NCBI RefSeq assembly: GCF_036588685.1
Contig: NC_086378.1
Span: 28,869,578 to 28,933,577 of the forward strand
DNA from: Mytilus trossulus
Lineage: Eukaryota; Mollusca; Bivalvia; Mytilida; Mytilidae
Direction: 5' to 3'
Length of the DNA stretch: 64,000 nt
Shown here: positions 10,901-21,706 of the stretch, one piece after another
How the letters are laid out: each line of letters begins with the position of its first letter
How positions within the stretch are numbered: position 1 is the stretch's first letter
Notes under the pieces: model-generated
Seen by the model: the letters and a program-made list of their open reading frames with translations, nothing else
Told to the model about the DNA's origin: nothing
Database searches by the model: none
Position numbers and translations under genes: made by a program

Positions 10901-13900
10901 AGACAGTCAGGATTACAAAATTCCTTATTACAGCATGGGGATGTTGTTTCCAGTAGATTAGGTAAACATTTTTTTTTATATGAAAACCTTTGACGAAGAT
11001 ATAAAACCTTTTTAAATGAGTGACAAAGATTTTATTGATATTAAGTTGTACGTTTCACTTCCCGAATGCTGTGCGTGCCCGCGTAACGTCATATTCTGCT
11101 GCTATACTTAGAAATACTAGCAAATAATAAAACGTGTGTTGAAAATGTTCGAATTAAAGTAATTAAGCAATTAATTAAAAAAAAATATATCACATTTGTG
11201 TACCAGTAATACTGGTTTTACCTTTCTAAACAATCTACAAAATTAAAAATGTTCTAGAAATGTGGCTGAGGTCGTTTACTGTAGCATATGAAGCTGACAT
11301 CATGGTCATTAAGTCACATGACTGTCATGGCGTTAGTTGTTACACTTAAAGTTATTTTTAAAACGGAGTTGTGCATGATCTTTACAGCTTTTTAATGAAA
11401 AAATACAATATCAATCAATTTTGATATACAGAAACAACAGTCTGTCAGGGGAGATTACAGACAATACCCATCAACCTAACTTCGATTCACAATACCTTTA
11501 TTAAAGGGGGTCTCATTGGGGGGTTCCGATCCCGGATCCCGCTTACTGTTTTGTCAGATTCCCGTATCCCGCTTACACTCATTTTTTTGTCATTTCCCGA
11601 GTCCCGCAAAACCTCATTTCCCGTTTTCACGCCAAAATCATTTGACTTTCACGTGTCACGCTTACAAAAAATAGGCAATCCCGCGTCACGCTTAGACCCC
11701 AATAAGACCCACATTAAAGTGTTTAACAAAAATCTGACTGTGTAAAAGATCATACGAGACACAAGACTTGCACCAAAGTGCCTCATGAGAAATGTGTACA
11801 ACTAGTCAAATAAATATATCAAAATAATAGTGTATATTTTATAGTTAAAATTTTGAATGGAAATGGGGAATGTGTCAAAGAGACAACTACCCGACCATAG
11901 AAAAACAACAGCAGAAGGTCACCAACAGGTCTTCATGCAACCATTTAAAATCATTAAGTAATAAGTTTAATCGCCTCAAACACTTTAAATATTTTGATAT
12001 AAACTTTGACTTAAAAAGAATAACCAATTCCGTATCCGTACCCGTTTATTAGGTAGCAACCATTTGTTTTTTTTGGGGCGGGGTGGGGAGCTATAATTTT
12101 TTTTTTTTTTTTTTTTTTTTAACATGATAGAGAAAAATGTTTATTCACCCTCTGCAGTCACTATTTGTAATGCTAAAATTGAAATAAAAAAGGTTTTCGG
12201 GAAAAAATCCATAGCACGCCCCAAAAAATCAAATGGTTGCTGCCTTAGTTATATCGAAAACACAAGACGTTACGTTTTGTCAACAAAGGTGAAATGAATC
12301 TAAACAACTCAGAAAAATTCTGTGAAAATTAAGATTGAAATATAATACAGAGATATTAATATTATGTTATACTAGTGTCTCTAAAAAAAATATCAGGTAT
12401 GTCTATGTTATTGTGCAAACATATAAAGGGAAATTTCTGAAAATTATGTCAGTAGGTCCAGAACACAATACACGAGGATAACAATCTCTCCCTAAAAACA
12501 GATAAAAACTCCTATAAAAATCTATTTGTTTTTTATTACATAGATGGTCAACAATTTCCTGATCAAAAAGGTGGTCAACAGTTTCCTGATCAAAATGGCG
12601 GTCAAGGTCAACAGTTTCCTGATCAAAATGGCGGTCAAGGTGAACAGTTTCCTGATCAAAATGGTGGTCAACAGTTTCCTGATCAAAATGGCGGTCAAGG
12701 TCAATCGTTTCCTGATCAAAATGGAGGACAAGGATTTCCTGACCAAAACGGAGGACAAGGGTTTTCTGATCAAAACAGAGGACAAGGGCTTCCTGATCAA
12801 AACGGAGGACAAGGATTTCCTGATCAAAACGGAGGACAAGGGCTTCCTGATCAAAACAGAGGACAAGGGCTTCCTGATCAAAACGGAGGACAAGGGCTTC
12901 CTGATCAAAATAGAGGACAAGGGTTTCCTGATCAAAACGGAGGACAAGGGCTTTCTGATCAAAACAGAGGACAAGGGCTTCCTGATCAAAATGGAGGACA
13001 AGGGCTTCCTGATCAAAATGGAGGACAAGGGTTTCCTGATCAAAACGGAGGACAAGGGTTTCCTGATCAAAACGGAGGACAAGGGTTTCCAGATCAAAAC
13101 GGAGGACAAGGGTTTCCTGATCAAAACGGAGGACAAGGGTTTCCTGATCAAAACGGAGGGCAAGGGTTTCCTGATCAAAATGGAGGACAAGGGTTTCCTG
13201 ATCAAAACGGAGGACAAGGGTTTCCCGATCAAAACGGAAGACAAGAGTTTCCCGATCAAAACGGAGGACAAGGGTTTCCTGATCAAAACGGAGGACAAGG
13301 GTTTCCTGATCAAAACGGAGGACAAGGGCTTCCTGGTCAAAACGGAGGACAAGGATTTCCTGATCAAAACGGAGGACAAGGGCTTCCTGATCAAAACAGA
13401 GGACAAGGGCTTCCTGATCAAAACGGAGGACAAGGGTTTCCAGATCAAAACGGAGGACAAGGGTTTCCAGATCAAAACGGAGGACAAGGGTTTCCAGATC
13501 AAAATGGAGGACAGGGGTTTCCTGACCAAAATGGTGGTCAAGGTGGTGGAGGTGGTGGAGGTGGCCAACAGTTTCCTGACCAAAATGGTGGTCAAGGTGG
13601 GGGAGATGGTGGAGGTGGTCAACAGTTTCCTGACCAAAATGGCGGTCAAGGTGGTGGAGGTGGTCAACAGTTTCCAAACAAAAATGGTGGAAACCAAAAT
13701 GGGAAAGTCGATGATGAAAAAAGAAACATTAAAAGAGATGACGATTCGGAATGGTGGGGTAGTGATTCCTCTGAAGGAAATTATATGTCCGATTTAGAGG
13801 CATGGAAAGTTAATATAAAAAATCTGTTTGAAAAACACCATCGGCCGTTTTATAATCGAGATTCGTCAGACGAAAGTGATAGCAGCGATTGGCATAGCGA

Positions 13901-14957
13901 CATATATACCAAAGAGCACACCGATAAGCTTGGCAAACTTAAAGATCGAATGAGAAACAGAGTATTTTACGATTCAAGTAGCGATGATTCGTATTGGGAT
14001 TCGTTTGAGGACAGAGACAATACTTATCCTGACCGGAACCTCATTATGGTGAGTAAACCACATAGAAAAACCAGAAGGGAATCTTCAAGCGACAGCCGAG
14101 ATTGGGATAACAGCATGTATTCTGAAGAAAATACAAAAACTAATACTCTTGGTATACATAAAGATAATATAAGAAAACGAGTAAATTACGATACAAGTAG
14201 CGATGATTTGTATTGGGATTCATTTGAGGACAGGGACAGAGCTTATACTCACCGGAAGGTCATTGTAGTAACAAAACCACATAGAAAAAATAGACGACAC
14301 GATTCTAGCGATAGTGAAAGCCTCTCCTGGGATAGTAAGATAAATTCCAAAGAAAGCACAAATAACAATAATCATGGCATACATAAAGGTAATATTAGAA
14401 ACAGATTAAATTACGATACAAGTAGCGATGACTCGTTTTGGGATTCATTTGAGGACATGGGCAAAGCACGTGCTGACCGGAAGCTGATTATGAGAAGAAA
14501 ACCACACAGAAAGACCAGAATGCAATATTCTAGCGATAGCAGTCAATACGATGATTTCAATGAGGGTAACAACTATGCTGTTGATAATCATAATATAAAA
14601 TCTACATTTAATAAACGGGGAAGGATTAACGATAATCTTGACAGCTGGGACGATTCTTCTAGTTCATTTTGGGAAGATTCAGAGAGTGATGAAAGAGGAT
14701 ATTATAAACAAGCACGTAGTAAATCTAATTTAATAAATAGGCGAAATTCTTACGATGATGATAGCTTTTACAGCGATAGCTGGGAAGATAGTAGCGATCA
14801 TCGTCCTATTAGAAACCGCAACGAACGAAAACATTTTAAGAACAATCGTGGAAAGAATTATGACTGGGAGAGCGATTCATGGGAAAGTGATAGCTGGGAT
14901 TACCGAAGTAAATTGAGAGACATTCCGAGAAGAAAAAGTATTTTTAGGTTGAAATAA
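7995..14957 (+). CDS. Secreted GGQGFPDQN-repeat, Asp/Ser/Trp-rich protein (paralogue 1)
   Basis: Three exons are inferred: 7995-8046, 10896-10961 and 12544-14957, 2532 bases in all, exactly 844 codons with the stop. Exon 1 is the signal peptide MQAICLLLIAWFCVSVS, ending at CAG|GTAAG in phase 1. Exon 2 (66 bases, TTAG before and G|GTAAAC after) adds 22 residues starting GGRQSGLQN and is also phase 1-1, so it could be skipped in frame. Exon 3 opens after TTACATAG. Residues 40 to about 430 are QFPDQNGGQG-type repeats, then Gly-rich linkers. Next come dibasic KR sites (KRNIKRDDDSEWW) and an acidic C-terminal half. Residues 479-552, 553-626 and 627-701 are three copies of a 74-residue unit with core SSDDSYWDSFED and a basic end KPHRKTRR. 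The last 140 residues are D/S/W-rich. No known domain was recognised. Extracellular matrix or adhesive function is inference. Confidence 0.8.
8545..8830 (+). repeat. Dispersed repeat family A
   Basis: It begins GAAGATGTGGTATGAGTGCC and runs through GTACGGTCTTCAACACGGAG. The same family appears at 18143, 19230, 20623, 35975, 36795 and 53101 on plus, and inverted at 10625, 28790 and 30375. It lies in intron 1 of paralogue 1. I know it as a very common bivalve repeat; the class is uncertain. Confidence 0.7.
9650..9850 (+). repeat. Dispersed repeat fragment, family D
   Basis: The segment around GGAGCCTATAATTCAATTATGTCGTTTGTTGCTG is a diverged relative of 10440-10620, where the same landmarks (CCTGTAATTCAGTGGTTG, CGTTTGTTGCTG) recur. 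It lies in intron 1 of paralogue 1. Confidence 0.5.
9858..10078. repeat. 37-bp minisatellite, six units
   Basis: The 37-base unit contains CGTACTCAAATACAGAGTCA and CAGTATGACATCGT and repeats six times with few changes. The last two units carry CATAACAG in place of CAGCACAG. It sits in intron 1 of paralogue 1, and the low divergence suggests recent expansion. Confidence 0.9.
10395..10740. repeat. Dispersed repeat family D joined to inverted family A
   Basis: It starts with CCGCTGTTATGCC and includes GAACCCCGCCACC, CCTGTAATTCAGTGGTTGCC and GGCCGTTCGTTTTCTCG. It ends with TTGGCAATCATACCACATC, which is the reverse complement of the family A start. The arrangement suggests A and D are parts of one longer element. 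It lies in intron 1 of paralogue 1. Confidence 0.65.
11495..11740. repeat. C-rich dispersed repeat in intron 2 of paralogue 1
   Basis: The block contains repeated variants of GATCCCGGATCCCGCTTAC, CCCGTATCCCGCTTAC and CCCGCGTCACGCTTAG. The base composition stands out from the AT-rich surroundings. I recognise it as a common bivalve repeat, but cannot class it. Confidence 0.55.
11855..11945 (+). repeat. Dispersed repeat family B, 5' fragment
   Basis: It starts TGGAAATGGGGAATGTGTCA and runs through the AGCAGAAGGTCACCAACAGG landmark. Other family B copies lie at 30170, 37776, 43626 and 56990 on plus, and inverted at 20965, 27897, 52050 and 57930-59105. A poly(T) run of about 22 bases follows at 12098-12120. 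Confidence 0.7.
12544..13530 (+). repeat. Coding 27-bp minisatellite (GGQGFPDQN units)
   Basis: From about 12720 to 13530 a 27-base unit repeats about 30 times, encoding GGQG[F/L]PDQN with rare R, K or S changes. Longer QQFPDQNGGQG units flank it at both ends. Because 27 is a multiple of three and no unit carries a stop in several frames, three long alternative frames (one plus, two minus) are also open across the block. The plus frame continuous with the signal peptide and the acidic tail is the real one. Confidence 0.9.
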
Positions 14958-17900
14958 AAACAAAATGGATGATGAGAATTTTATACTGTTGTCGAACAAT
15001 ACTGTACAACGATTATTTTAAGATGGCGCGATAACCGCAAAATGAAAAAATATCAAATACAGGAAAACTTGCTTGAAATTTGGTTTGAAAGCTAAGGTTG
15101 ATTTCATTTTAACTTTTTTAAAGATATTAGGTCTTGTTTTTTACAAAAACATTTAGACAATGGCGACAAAAAAACATAAGATTTATCACAAATTAAATAC
15201 AGTTAGACGAGATTATATGAAAATTTATATTCGGTTTAATAGCTGAAGCGGATTTTAATTTTAAAATGTCAGCTTTACATTTTGTATATGTCAAAATATA
15301 AAATGAAATCTTGATAAGAATAATAATTTGATAAATTCGCAGGAAAACTTCAACGCGTTCAATACTTGGCTATTACATACCAATAGTTTTAATGAACGAC
15401 GACTAAAGCGATTATGAACTGATGTATGTCACAGTCGAATAAAGGATAAGTATAGAAAGAAAATGTATGCAAAGCTATGATTTTTATTGTTCTTTTTTTG
15501 CATGTTAATTAAAGCAAATGACGAAAGATTTCACATTTCATATAAAGCAAATTGTTTCGTTATTTATTGATAAATGGTTACATTTGCTTCGGGCATCAGA
15601 TGAAAGTTTTATTAGCGGTCAAAATGTCAGAAGGATCGTGTGTCGTGTATATTTTTGACAAATGTGTTTAAATACCTAGGAAATTAGACAATTACATGTA
15701 CACGTATATAACGATTTTGTTTTACAAAATCTAAAATAAGGCTTCTGAAACTATTTTTAACTATATATATTAAGGATGTACATGTCTGAGGAGCCAGACA
15801 TTTCTAGAATTAAACTTTCTTTCTTTACCTGATTTTTGGGTTAAGATGGCAGTCACTAAAAAAGCATATGACCGAAGAAAAATATATGTGGTGGTATATT
15901 TTTTTTATTACGGACATTTGATTTTCACATTTTTCATCAATGTTGATCCTTTTGGGGCTATTATCATGAAGAAAAAAACAGTTTCACAATTTAACTTTTT
16001 TTTATACTTTCGATAAAGAGGTAGTTGAACGTTACAATCTGACTAAATTTAACTTAAAAAACAAAACTATAGATAATTGATGATATAGGAAAGTTTTATC
16101 AAATGTGTTGCTTTTTTTAGGCAAGTTGACCATGCTGTCAATTTTGTAAATATTGGATTTTTCTACATTTTGAGAACAAAAAGCATATGATTTCTACATC
16201 TTTGTAATAATTGATTAAAAAACTACTTTATCCAATAAATTAGAAAAGAAAAAAAATTATATGAGATGTATATATGTTTCTGATAAAATCATTTCGTGTA
16301 ACCCTCACCCATTTTCTCAACCTGAATAATTATGGAAGTTCCAGTAAGATTAAAATAAATTTGATATTGCTTAATCAGGTTTGGTCAAGATTTTATTAGG
16401 AAATATAGTAGATTAACCGACAAGTCGAAAACAAGCTTTTATTTGTTTCTTAATGTGTGCACTCTTTTTATTTGCCTCTCTTTGCAAACCATTTTCTCTG
16501 TTAAACGCTCGGTTAAACGTAATCTTCGACAAAATAAATTTCAATTAATCGGTAGTAACTGATTTATATGAAGGAGGCTCGCGGGTATAAGATTTTCAGA
16601 AAAAAAATAAACATTTAATTTTCATTACAAATTTTATAAATTACCTTAAGTAGTTGTTACTTTATCATATGGCACAAAAATCATTCCAAAAATCAATTCG
16701 TGTTGGCCCCAGCTGACTTTTTAAATGTAGATATCATTGAAAAAGCTCGAAATTATCTCCCTTTGGTGCAACAATGCTATTTTTTGGCTTTAAAATTGAA
16801 ATATCTTTTTTTACTCATCGGTGACCTATATTTTTTATTGTTGTTTTCAAATAAGCTATACATAAACTAAATAATTGTAAAATGTAAGCGATTTTTGTAA
16901 TTAGGTTCTTTTTTTATTTCGATATTACCTCTTTTTCTCCTATTACTTCAACAGAAAAAAAGAACATTTATAAAAATGTATGTTTCTTTCGAAGGCAGAT
17001 TGTGAGCGTAAATGATCGATGACCCCTCTCTTTTATTTTAATGATAAAAAAAAAACCCTCTCTCTTATTCCATTTTTCTATTAGGTATAAGATAAATTTC
17101 ATTTATGGAAAAAAATAGCGAAATCTTATATTTAATAAAAAAAAATGATTTAGACCCGTGATATGATCTGTTTTCTAATGATTAAATCTAAAATGCCCAG
17201 TGTAATGTCCCGAACGGATATGGTGTAAATCATTCGAGACATATTTGTCTTCTTCAACTGTATTTTTTTCCCAGATTGCCTTTGGGTTTCTTCTTTTCGT
17301 TTGTTTCTCTTGCTTCTATTTTTTCGCAAACGTGAAAGATGGTTTAGTTGAATGGATTCGATATAAGAGATTTTGTTCTTTTTATCTTTCTCCAAAATTA
17401 TACAAGATATCAGATTTGTATCCGAAGGTTTCGATAGGTTGTACACAAGAATTTTAACTCCACTAATTCATAGCCACATTGCTATTCTCTATTAAGTTTG
17501 AATAAAGTGACAGACATTGCCTGTCAAAACGATACCTACATATCAGCCTCGCTTAAAAAAATCCGCATACCTCAAATCAACGGAAATTGAGAGCACATGG
17601 AAGTCTTGAAGTACAAAAACATTTACTTCCGATCTGCGAACTGACCAAAACGTGCCCTTCTATTTAAATTTCATACAAGTTTATTATCATTTAAAATTTT
17701 CTTTCAGCAAAGATGCAATAAAGATCCCAACACTAAGGGCTTTCATTTTATAACATATCGACCAAAATACTGTATATGCTTTGAAGTTACAGATTTGTGT
17801 TAGAACTTTTTTGTGTTACATGTGTACACTATGGACACTGGAAGGACTGTCAATATGCTGGTTTTTTGGGGGCTAGGCAATACTACATATCTCTTTTATA

Positions 17901-18142
17901 AAACTATATTATGTTTTGTTCCGTTTTCTCAATATATAATTGGCCACATTTGAATTGTGTATTATAAAAACTTAATTAAAGCTGCTTAAATATTTTCTTA
18001 AGAAAGTTATTTGTAGCTTTATTTTATTCTAGTAAATTTTATTTGTTTTAATCTATTATAATGTTACTGTCATGTCAAATGTTTATGTCTTTTGGCATTT
18101 TAATGAAATAAAAAATATTTCTTCGTCTGTTTCTCCCCTGTA
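14958..18142. other. 3' flank of paralogue 1, no gene recognised
   Basis: AATAAA overlaps the stop codon (14952-14957 region), and another AATAAA occurs near 15438; either could serve polyadenylation, the second being better placed. The rest is AT-rich single-copy-looking sequence, with only short open frames and no recognisable domain. Confidence 0.5.
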
Positions 18143-18425
18143 TAGAAAAATAATGAGATGCGGTATAATATTTGCTAATGAGACAAATATCCACCAAAGT
18201 TCAAATGAAGTGAAGTCAATTATAGGCAAACGTATGTAGTCTTCAACATCCTCATACCGTAAAATCGGCTGTTGAAGGACCGTATACTACATCAAAAAAA
18301 ATATAAATCAATTCACTAGATAAAATTAACGGTTTAATTTATAACAAATCAAATAGCGGTATAAAACAAAATGGCAGACATGAACCAAACCACTGAAATA
18401 CATGCTCCTGACTTGGAAACAACAC
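18143..18425 (+). repeat. Dispersed repeat family A, diverged
   Basis: The landmarks GAGATGCGGTATAATATTTGC, AATGAGACAAATATCC, GTCTTCAACATCCTC and GGCAGACATGAACC match the family A order with many changes, so this is an older copy. Confidence 0.55.
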
Positions 18426-18698
18426 AATAGAAAATATTATTTCACAAAATACAACTGTATAAACTAAAGCAAAACCAACAGAAACGTCTTTAAAAAGATA
18501 AATTGCGATTTGCATCAGAAATATATAATTGGATGCTACAAAGATATATATGGTATTATGTTCAGTAGGATATTTAAGATGTTTAAGTTAAAATATTCAT
18601 CTTCCTTCCGTTTTCTGTACGGTACATTCCGTCGGTATTGTTTTCGATTAAAAACATTGTTGTTGCACTATGGCTATAGATTGCATATTGTATGTAAA

Positions 18699-18802
18699 TC
18701 TAAGGCAAAGGCAAACCACAGGTCATCAAGAGCCGGACTTTAGTTCCCAGTCGGCAGAATTCATCGTCTCTTGAGGAAAGTAAACTATTCAGAAAGAGAT
18801 GA
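18699..18802 (+). pseudogene. Histone H2A relic
   Basis: The frame reads SKAKANHRSSRAGL, a stop (TAG at 18741-18743), then FPVGRIHRLLRKVNYSER. This is the N-terminal tail, first helix and start of the histone fold of H2A; a functional H2A has Q where the stop lies. H2A is about 125 residues, and only some 34 codons remain. The frame breaks at about 18803, where a reverse-transcriptase fragment begins. Capture or insertion by a retroelement is plausible but not shown. Confidence 0.85.
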
Positions 18803-18811
18803 CTCGGAAGG

Positions 18812-18871
18812 ACTTTTGCCAAAGCCTTTGATAAGGTGCCACATAATAAGACGCATTTTTTAAAATGAAAT
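18812..18871 (+). pseudogene. LINE reverse transcriptase fragment
   Basis: The frame reads TFAKAFDKVPHNKTHFLK, the conserved D-x-x-KAFDxVxH block near the start of non-LTR reverse transcriptase palms. It is in a different frame from the H2A relic just upstream and decays soon after, so only about 20 codons are recognisable. Confidence 0.7.
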
Positions 18872-19044
18872 TATGAATTGTTTTGGTCTCTCGTAGATAG
18901 TTATATCTGAAGGTATTGTTCCATCATCCTGATTTTTTTATAAAGAACATATATAGTTGGCAGATCTATGATTAGTATTTATTCGTAAAGATTCAAAGCT
19001 AGACATTGTGTACATACACTTATTGCTGACGACTGTATGTCGCC

Positions 19045-19049
<5 letters not shown>

Positions 19050-19079
<30 letters not shown>
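19050..19079. repeat. (TA)n microsatellite
   Basis: A run of about 13 TA dinucleotides. A second run of about 11 lies at 19210-19233, next to the duplicated segment described at 19121. Confidence 0.95.
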
Positions 19080-19081
<2 letters not shown>

Positions 19082-19120
19082 ACTCGTCTAAACATCAACC
19101 CAACAATGTTAGATCTGTAA

Positions 19121-19211
19121 ATTCATTCAGTTAAATTTTCTGTAAGCTAAGAAGATAAGAAGAGTTTATTCTATATAAGAATACTAGTAAGTAGATGTAG
19201 TATGATTGCCA
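19121..19211 (+). repeat. 91-bp segment, identical to 20554-20644
   Basis: Base by base this equals 20554-20644 (both begin ATTCATTCAGTTAAATTTTC and end TAGTATGATTGCCA). The first copy ends in a TA microsatellite followed by a family A repeat; the second runs straight into family A. Identity over 91 bases implies recent duplication or conversion, or that this is the 5' part of a young family A subfamily. Confidence 0.9.
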
Positions 19212-19229
19212 TATATATATATATATATA

Positions 19230-19460
19230 TATAGGAAGTTGTTGTATGATTGCCAATGAGACACCTCTCCATCCAAGTCAAGATTTGTCAAAGTAAACCA
19301 TTATAGGTCAATGTACGGTCTTCAACAAGGAGCCTTGGCTCACATCGAACAGCACGCTATTCATGGCACCAAAATGACTAATGTAAAACCATTCAAAGGG
19401 GAAAACCAACGGTCTAATTTATATAAAAAAAAAACAAACGGAAAACACTAATGAACCACA
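19230..19460 (+). repeat. Dispersed repeat family A
   Basis: It contains TTGTATGATTGCCAATGAGA, GTACGGTCTTCAACAAGGAG and CTTGGCTCACATCGAACAGC, in the usual family order. Confidence 0.75.
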
Positions 19461-20553
19461 TCAACAATGCTAATAATATTGTTGTGTTGTTGTCCCGATT
19501 GGCATATACCCAGCATTTGCATTTGTTCATAGAGAAATGCCTATTGAGATTATACATTCGAATATCTCTAAACCGTTCGTATAATTATACTACATTTGAC
19601 TAGAATAAGAAAAAACGCGCGAACGGTCTCTTCCTTTAGTACTATAGATATTTACTATATTAATTTTGCAATTGTATTTAAGCTGCATGTAAGGATTTTT
19701 TTTATTTTATGAGTTCTGATAATTGTATTTTTTCTTTTTAAATGTTTGGTTCTGGGGAAAATTTAGTACAACATATCTAAAGGAAAAAGTAAGACACAGG
19801 CTATGATCAAAGATCTCTAGCTCCCATACATTAGTCGTCGGGAAAAATCTAGAAAGTATATTCACTATATATCATGTTGTATTATATCTCATTCTTGAGT
19901 AGTATGCCATCTGACTGTTGTCAGATCTGTTATCTTGCTACTTATATTGAAAAAGACGATACGGTGCGTTTTTAGTCTTTTGTTTATTGTTTATTTTAAT
20001 GTTGCTTCATGTAGTTTAAACATGTAGATCATTTTCTATTGTAAAATTTCGCTCCTTAAGTTATAGCTTTGGACCAACAACAAAAAAACGAAATGTTACT
20101 GCGGACATGATTTCTTAAGGAGTGTGTATAATACTATTTGTATATTTCGTTTTTTTATTGCATTGTACTAAATTATATACGATATGATTTATGCACATTT
20201 TTTGTATGTCTGTACGTTGACCTTTGGTTGTTTTTATCCTCGTCCTACAGTTTCGAATGGATAGTTGTCCCATTTGGCAATCCTATACACATGTCCCTAT
20301 GGTATGACCTTCCGGGAACAAAATCTATTTATTAAAATTTAAATGTACACTTCTTACTATAAAACGCGTCACTCTTCGCCATAAATATGACAAATCACGT
20401 TTGCAGCATGCAAAGATGTGTAGTAACTGCTTTACTGTTCTTATAACTATTTAACACACATTTTTTTTCAATAAAAATAACACTCAAAAGAGTTGGCGTC
20501 GATAATTTTTTTCATATCAGTCTTTATGGGTTATTTCTTCGCATTAAAATAAA
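19461..20553. other. No gene or repeat recognised
   Basis: AT-rich sequence. The only open frames are short and hydrophobic, with no donor site or homology that I can see. Confidence 0.5.
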
Positions 20554-20795
20554 ATTCATTCAGTTAAATTTTCTGTAAGCTAAGAAGATAAGAAGAGTTT
20601 ATTCTATATAAGAATACTAGTAAGTAGATGTAGTATGATTGCCAATGAGACAACTCTCTAAAAGACCTATTCCCTATTCCCTGTCACATAAATTAACATT
20701 TAAAGGTCACCGTACAGCCTTCTATACCTTATAGTCAGCTATAAAATGCCAAAAAATCACAAATGTAAAACAATTCAAACGAGAAAAGTAATGTT
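20554..20795 (+). repeat. 91-bp duplicate plus family A repeat
   Basis: Positions 20554-20644 repeat 19121-19211 exactly. Family A sequence continues from about 20623 to 20795 (AATGAGACAACTCTC, then GTCACCGTACAGCCTTC). Confidence 0.8.
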
Positions 20796-20964
20796 TTTTT
20801 TCAAATGTTTTAATTTCTAATGAGGATAATAATAATTCCCGATTCTCTGCCATCGTGTGAACACATTTGTCACCTGTGAATAAACGTGTATTCCCCGCCG
20901 TGCAAAACGTCTCGTCCCTTTGCGTTTATAATTTACGTTTCGTTGAATCGTGTTCTCTATAATT

Positions 20965-21290
20965 CTCATAAACATGCTTAACCCCGTACATTTTTGCGCC
21001 TGTCCCAAGTCAGGAGCCTCTGGCTTTTGTTAGTCTTGTATTATTTTTATTTTAGTTTCTTGTGTACAATTTGGAGTTTAGTATGGTGTTCATTATCACC
21101 GAACTAGTATATAGTTGTTAAGGGGCCAGCTGAAGGACGACTCCGGGTGCGTGAATTTCTCGCTACATTGAAGACCTGTTGGTGACCTTCTGCTGTTGTC
21201 TTTTCTATGGACGGGTTGTTGTCTCTTTGACACATTCCCCATTTCCATTTTCAATTTTATTCTCGTATGAAGAAATTCATGAAGAGAAAA
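20965..21290 (-). repeat. Dispersed repeat family B, inverted copy
   Basis: It carries the family B landmarks in reverse: TGCGCCTGTCCCAAGTCAGG, TTAAGGGGCCAGCTGAAGG, CTCGCTACATTGAAGACC and CATTCCCCATTTCC. It lies upstream of paralogue 2. Its short open frames are not genes. Confidence 0.8.
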
Positions 21291-21530
21291 TTTACTAAAT
21301 AAAACCAATAGGAAATAAGTAGTTGGTTTTATTGGACTTTTGAAAAGCTTATATTCATTTCGGCCGCTGGCATCAATAATTTTTTTCTTTTAAAAGTCAT
21401 TGAAACAACATAATTATTTCATCAAAAGACATTACTTGTATAGTGTTGTTGCATGACATATACAATATATGTTGTAAGAAACTCCTGCACCCGCAACTCG
21501 TGATGATGATAACAATAGTTTACAAATAAA

Positions 21531-21623
21531 GGTAAGGTCGGATGATCAAGAGATTGTCCGCCTGTTCATCTGCTGTCATGCTGAAATATTATTGTCATAT
21601 TTTATACATAAGATATAAATAAA
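21531..21623 (+). promoter_or_regulatory. Conserved promoter block and TATA box, paralogue 2
   Basis: Positions 21531-21580 are the partner of 7825-7874 (about 42 of 50 identical, no gaps). A clean TATAAATAAA lies at 21614-21623, 83 bases before the first ATG at 21707. The combination of a paired upstream block and TATA at matching spacing supports a start site near 21645-21650. Confidence 0.65.
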
Positions 21624-21706
21624 CACGACATAAATATCATTTGATGCGGACTTGTAAGATTAATTTGAAGAAGAAACAAAAATGACATTGTGAAACTTCA
21701 TCAAAC

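Noticed and set aside
13785..13787. ATG at 13785 as the start of a separate 390-residue gene
   Set aside because: The frame is continuous upstream through the repeat block to 12544; this Met is internal (residue 454).
12403..13797. Three further long frames (two minus, one plus) across the 27-bp repeat
   Set aside because: They follow from a repeat unit whose length is a multiple of three and lacks stops in those frames. None connects to a signal peptide or extends past the array.
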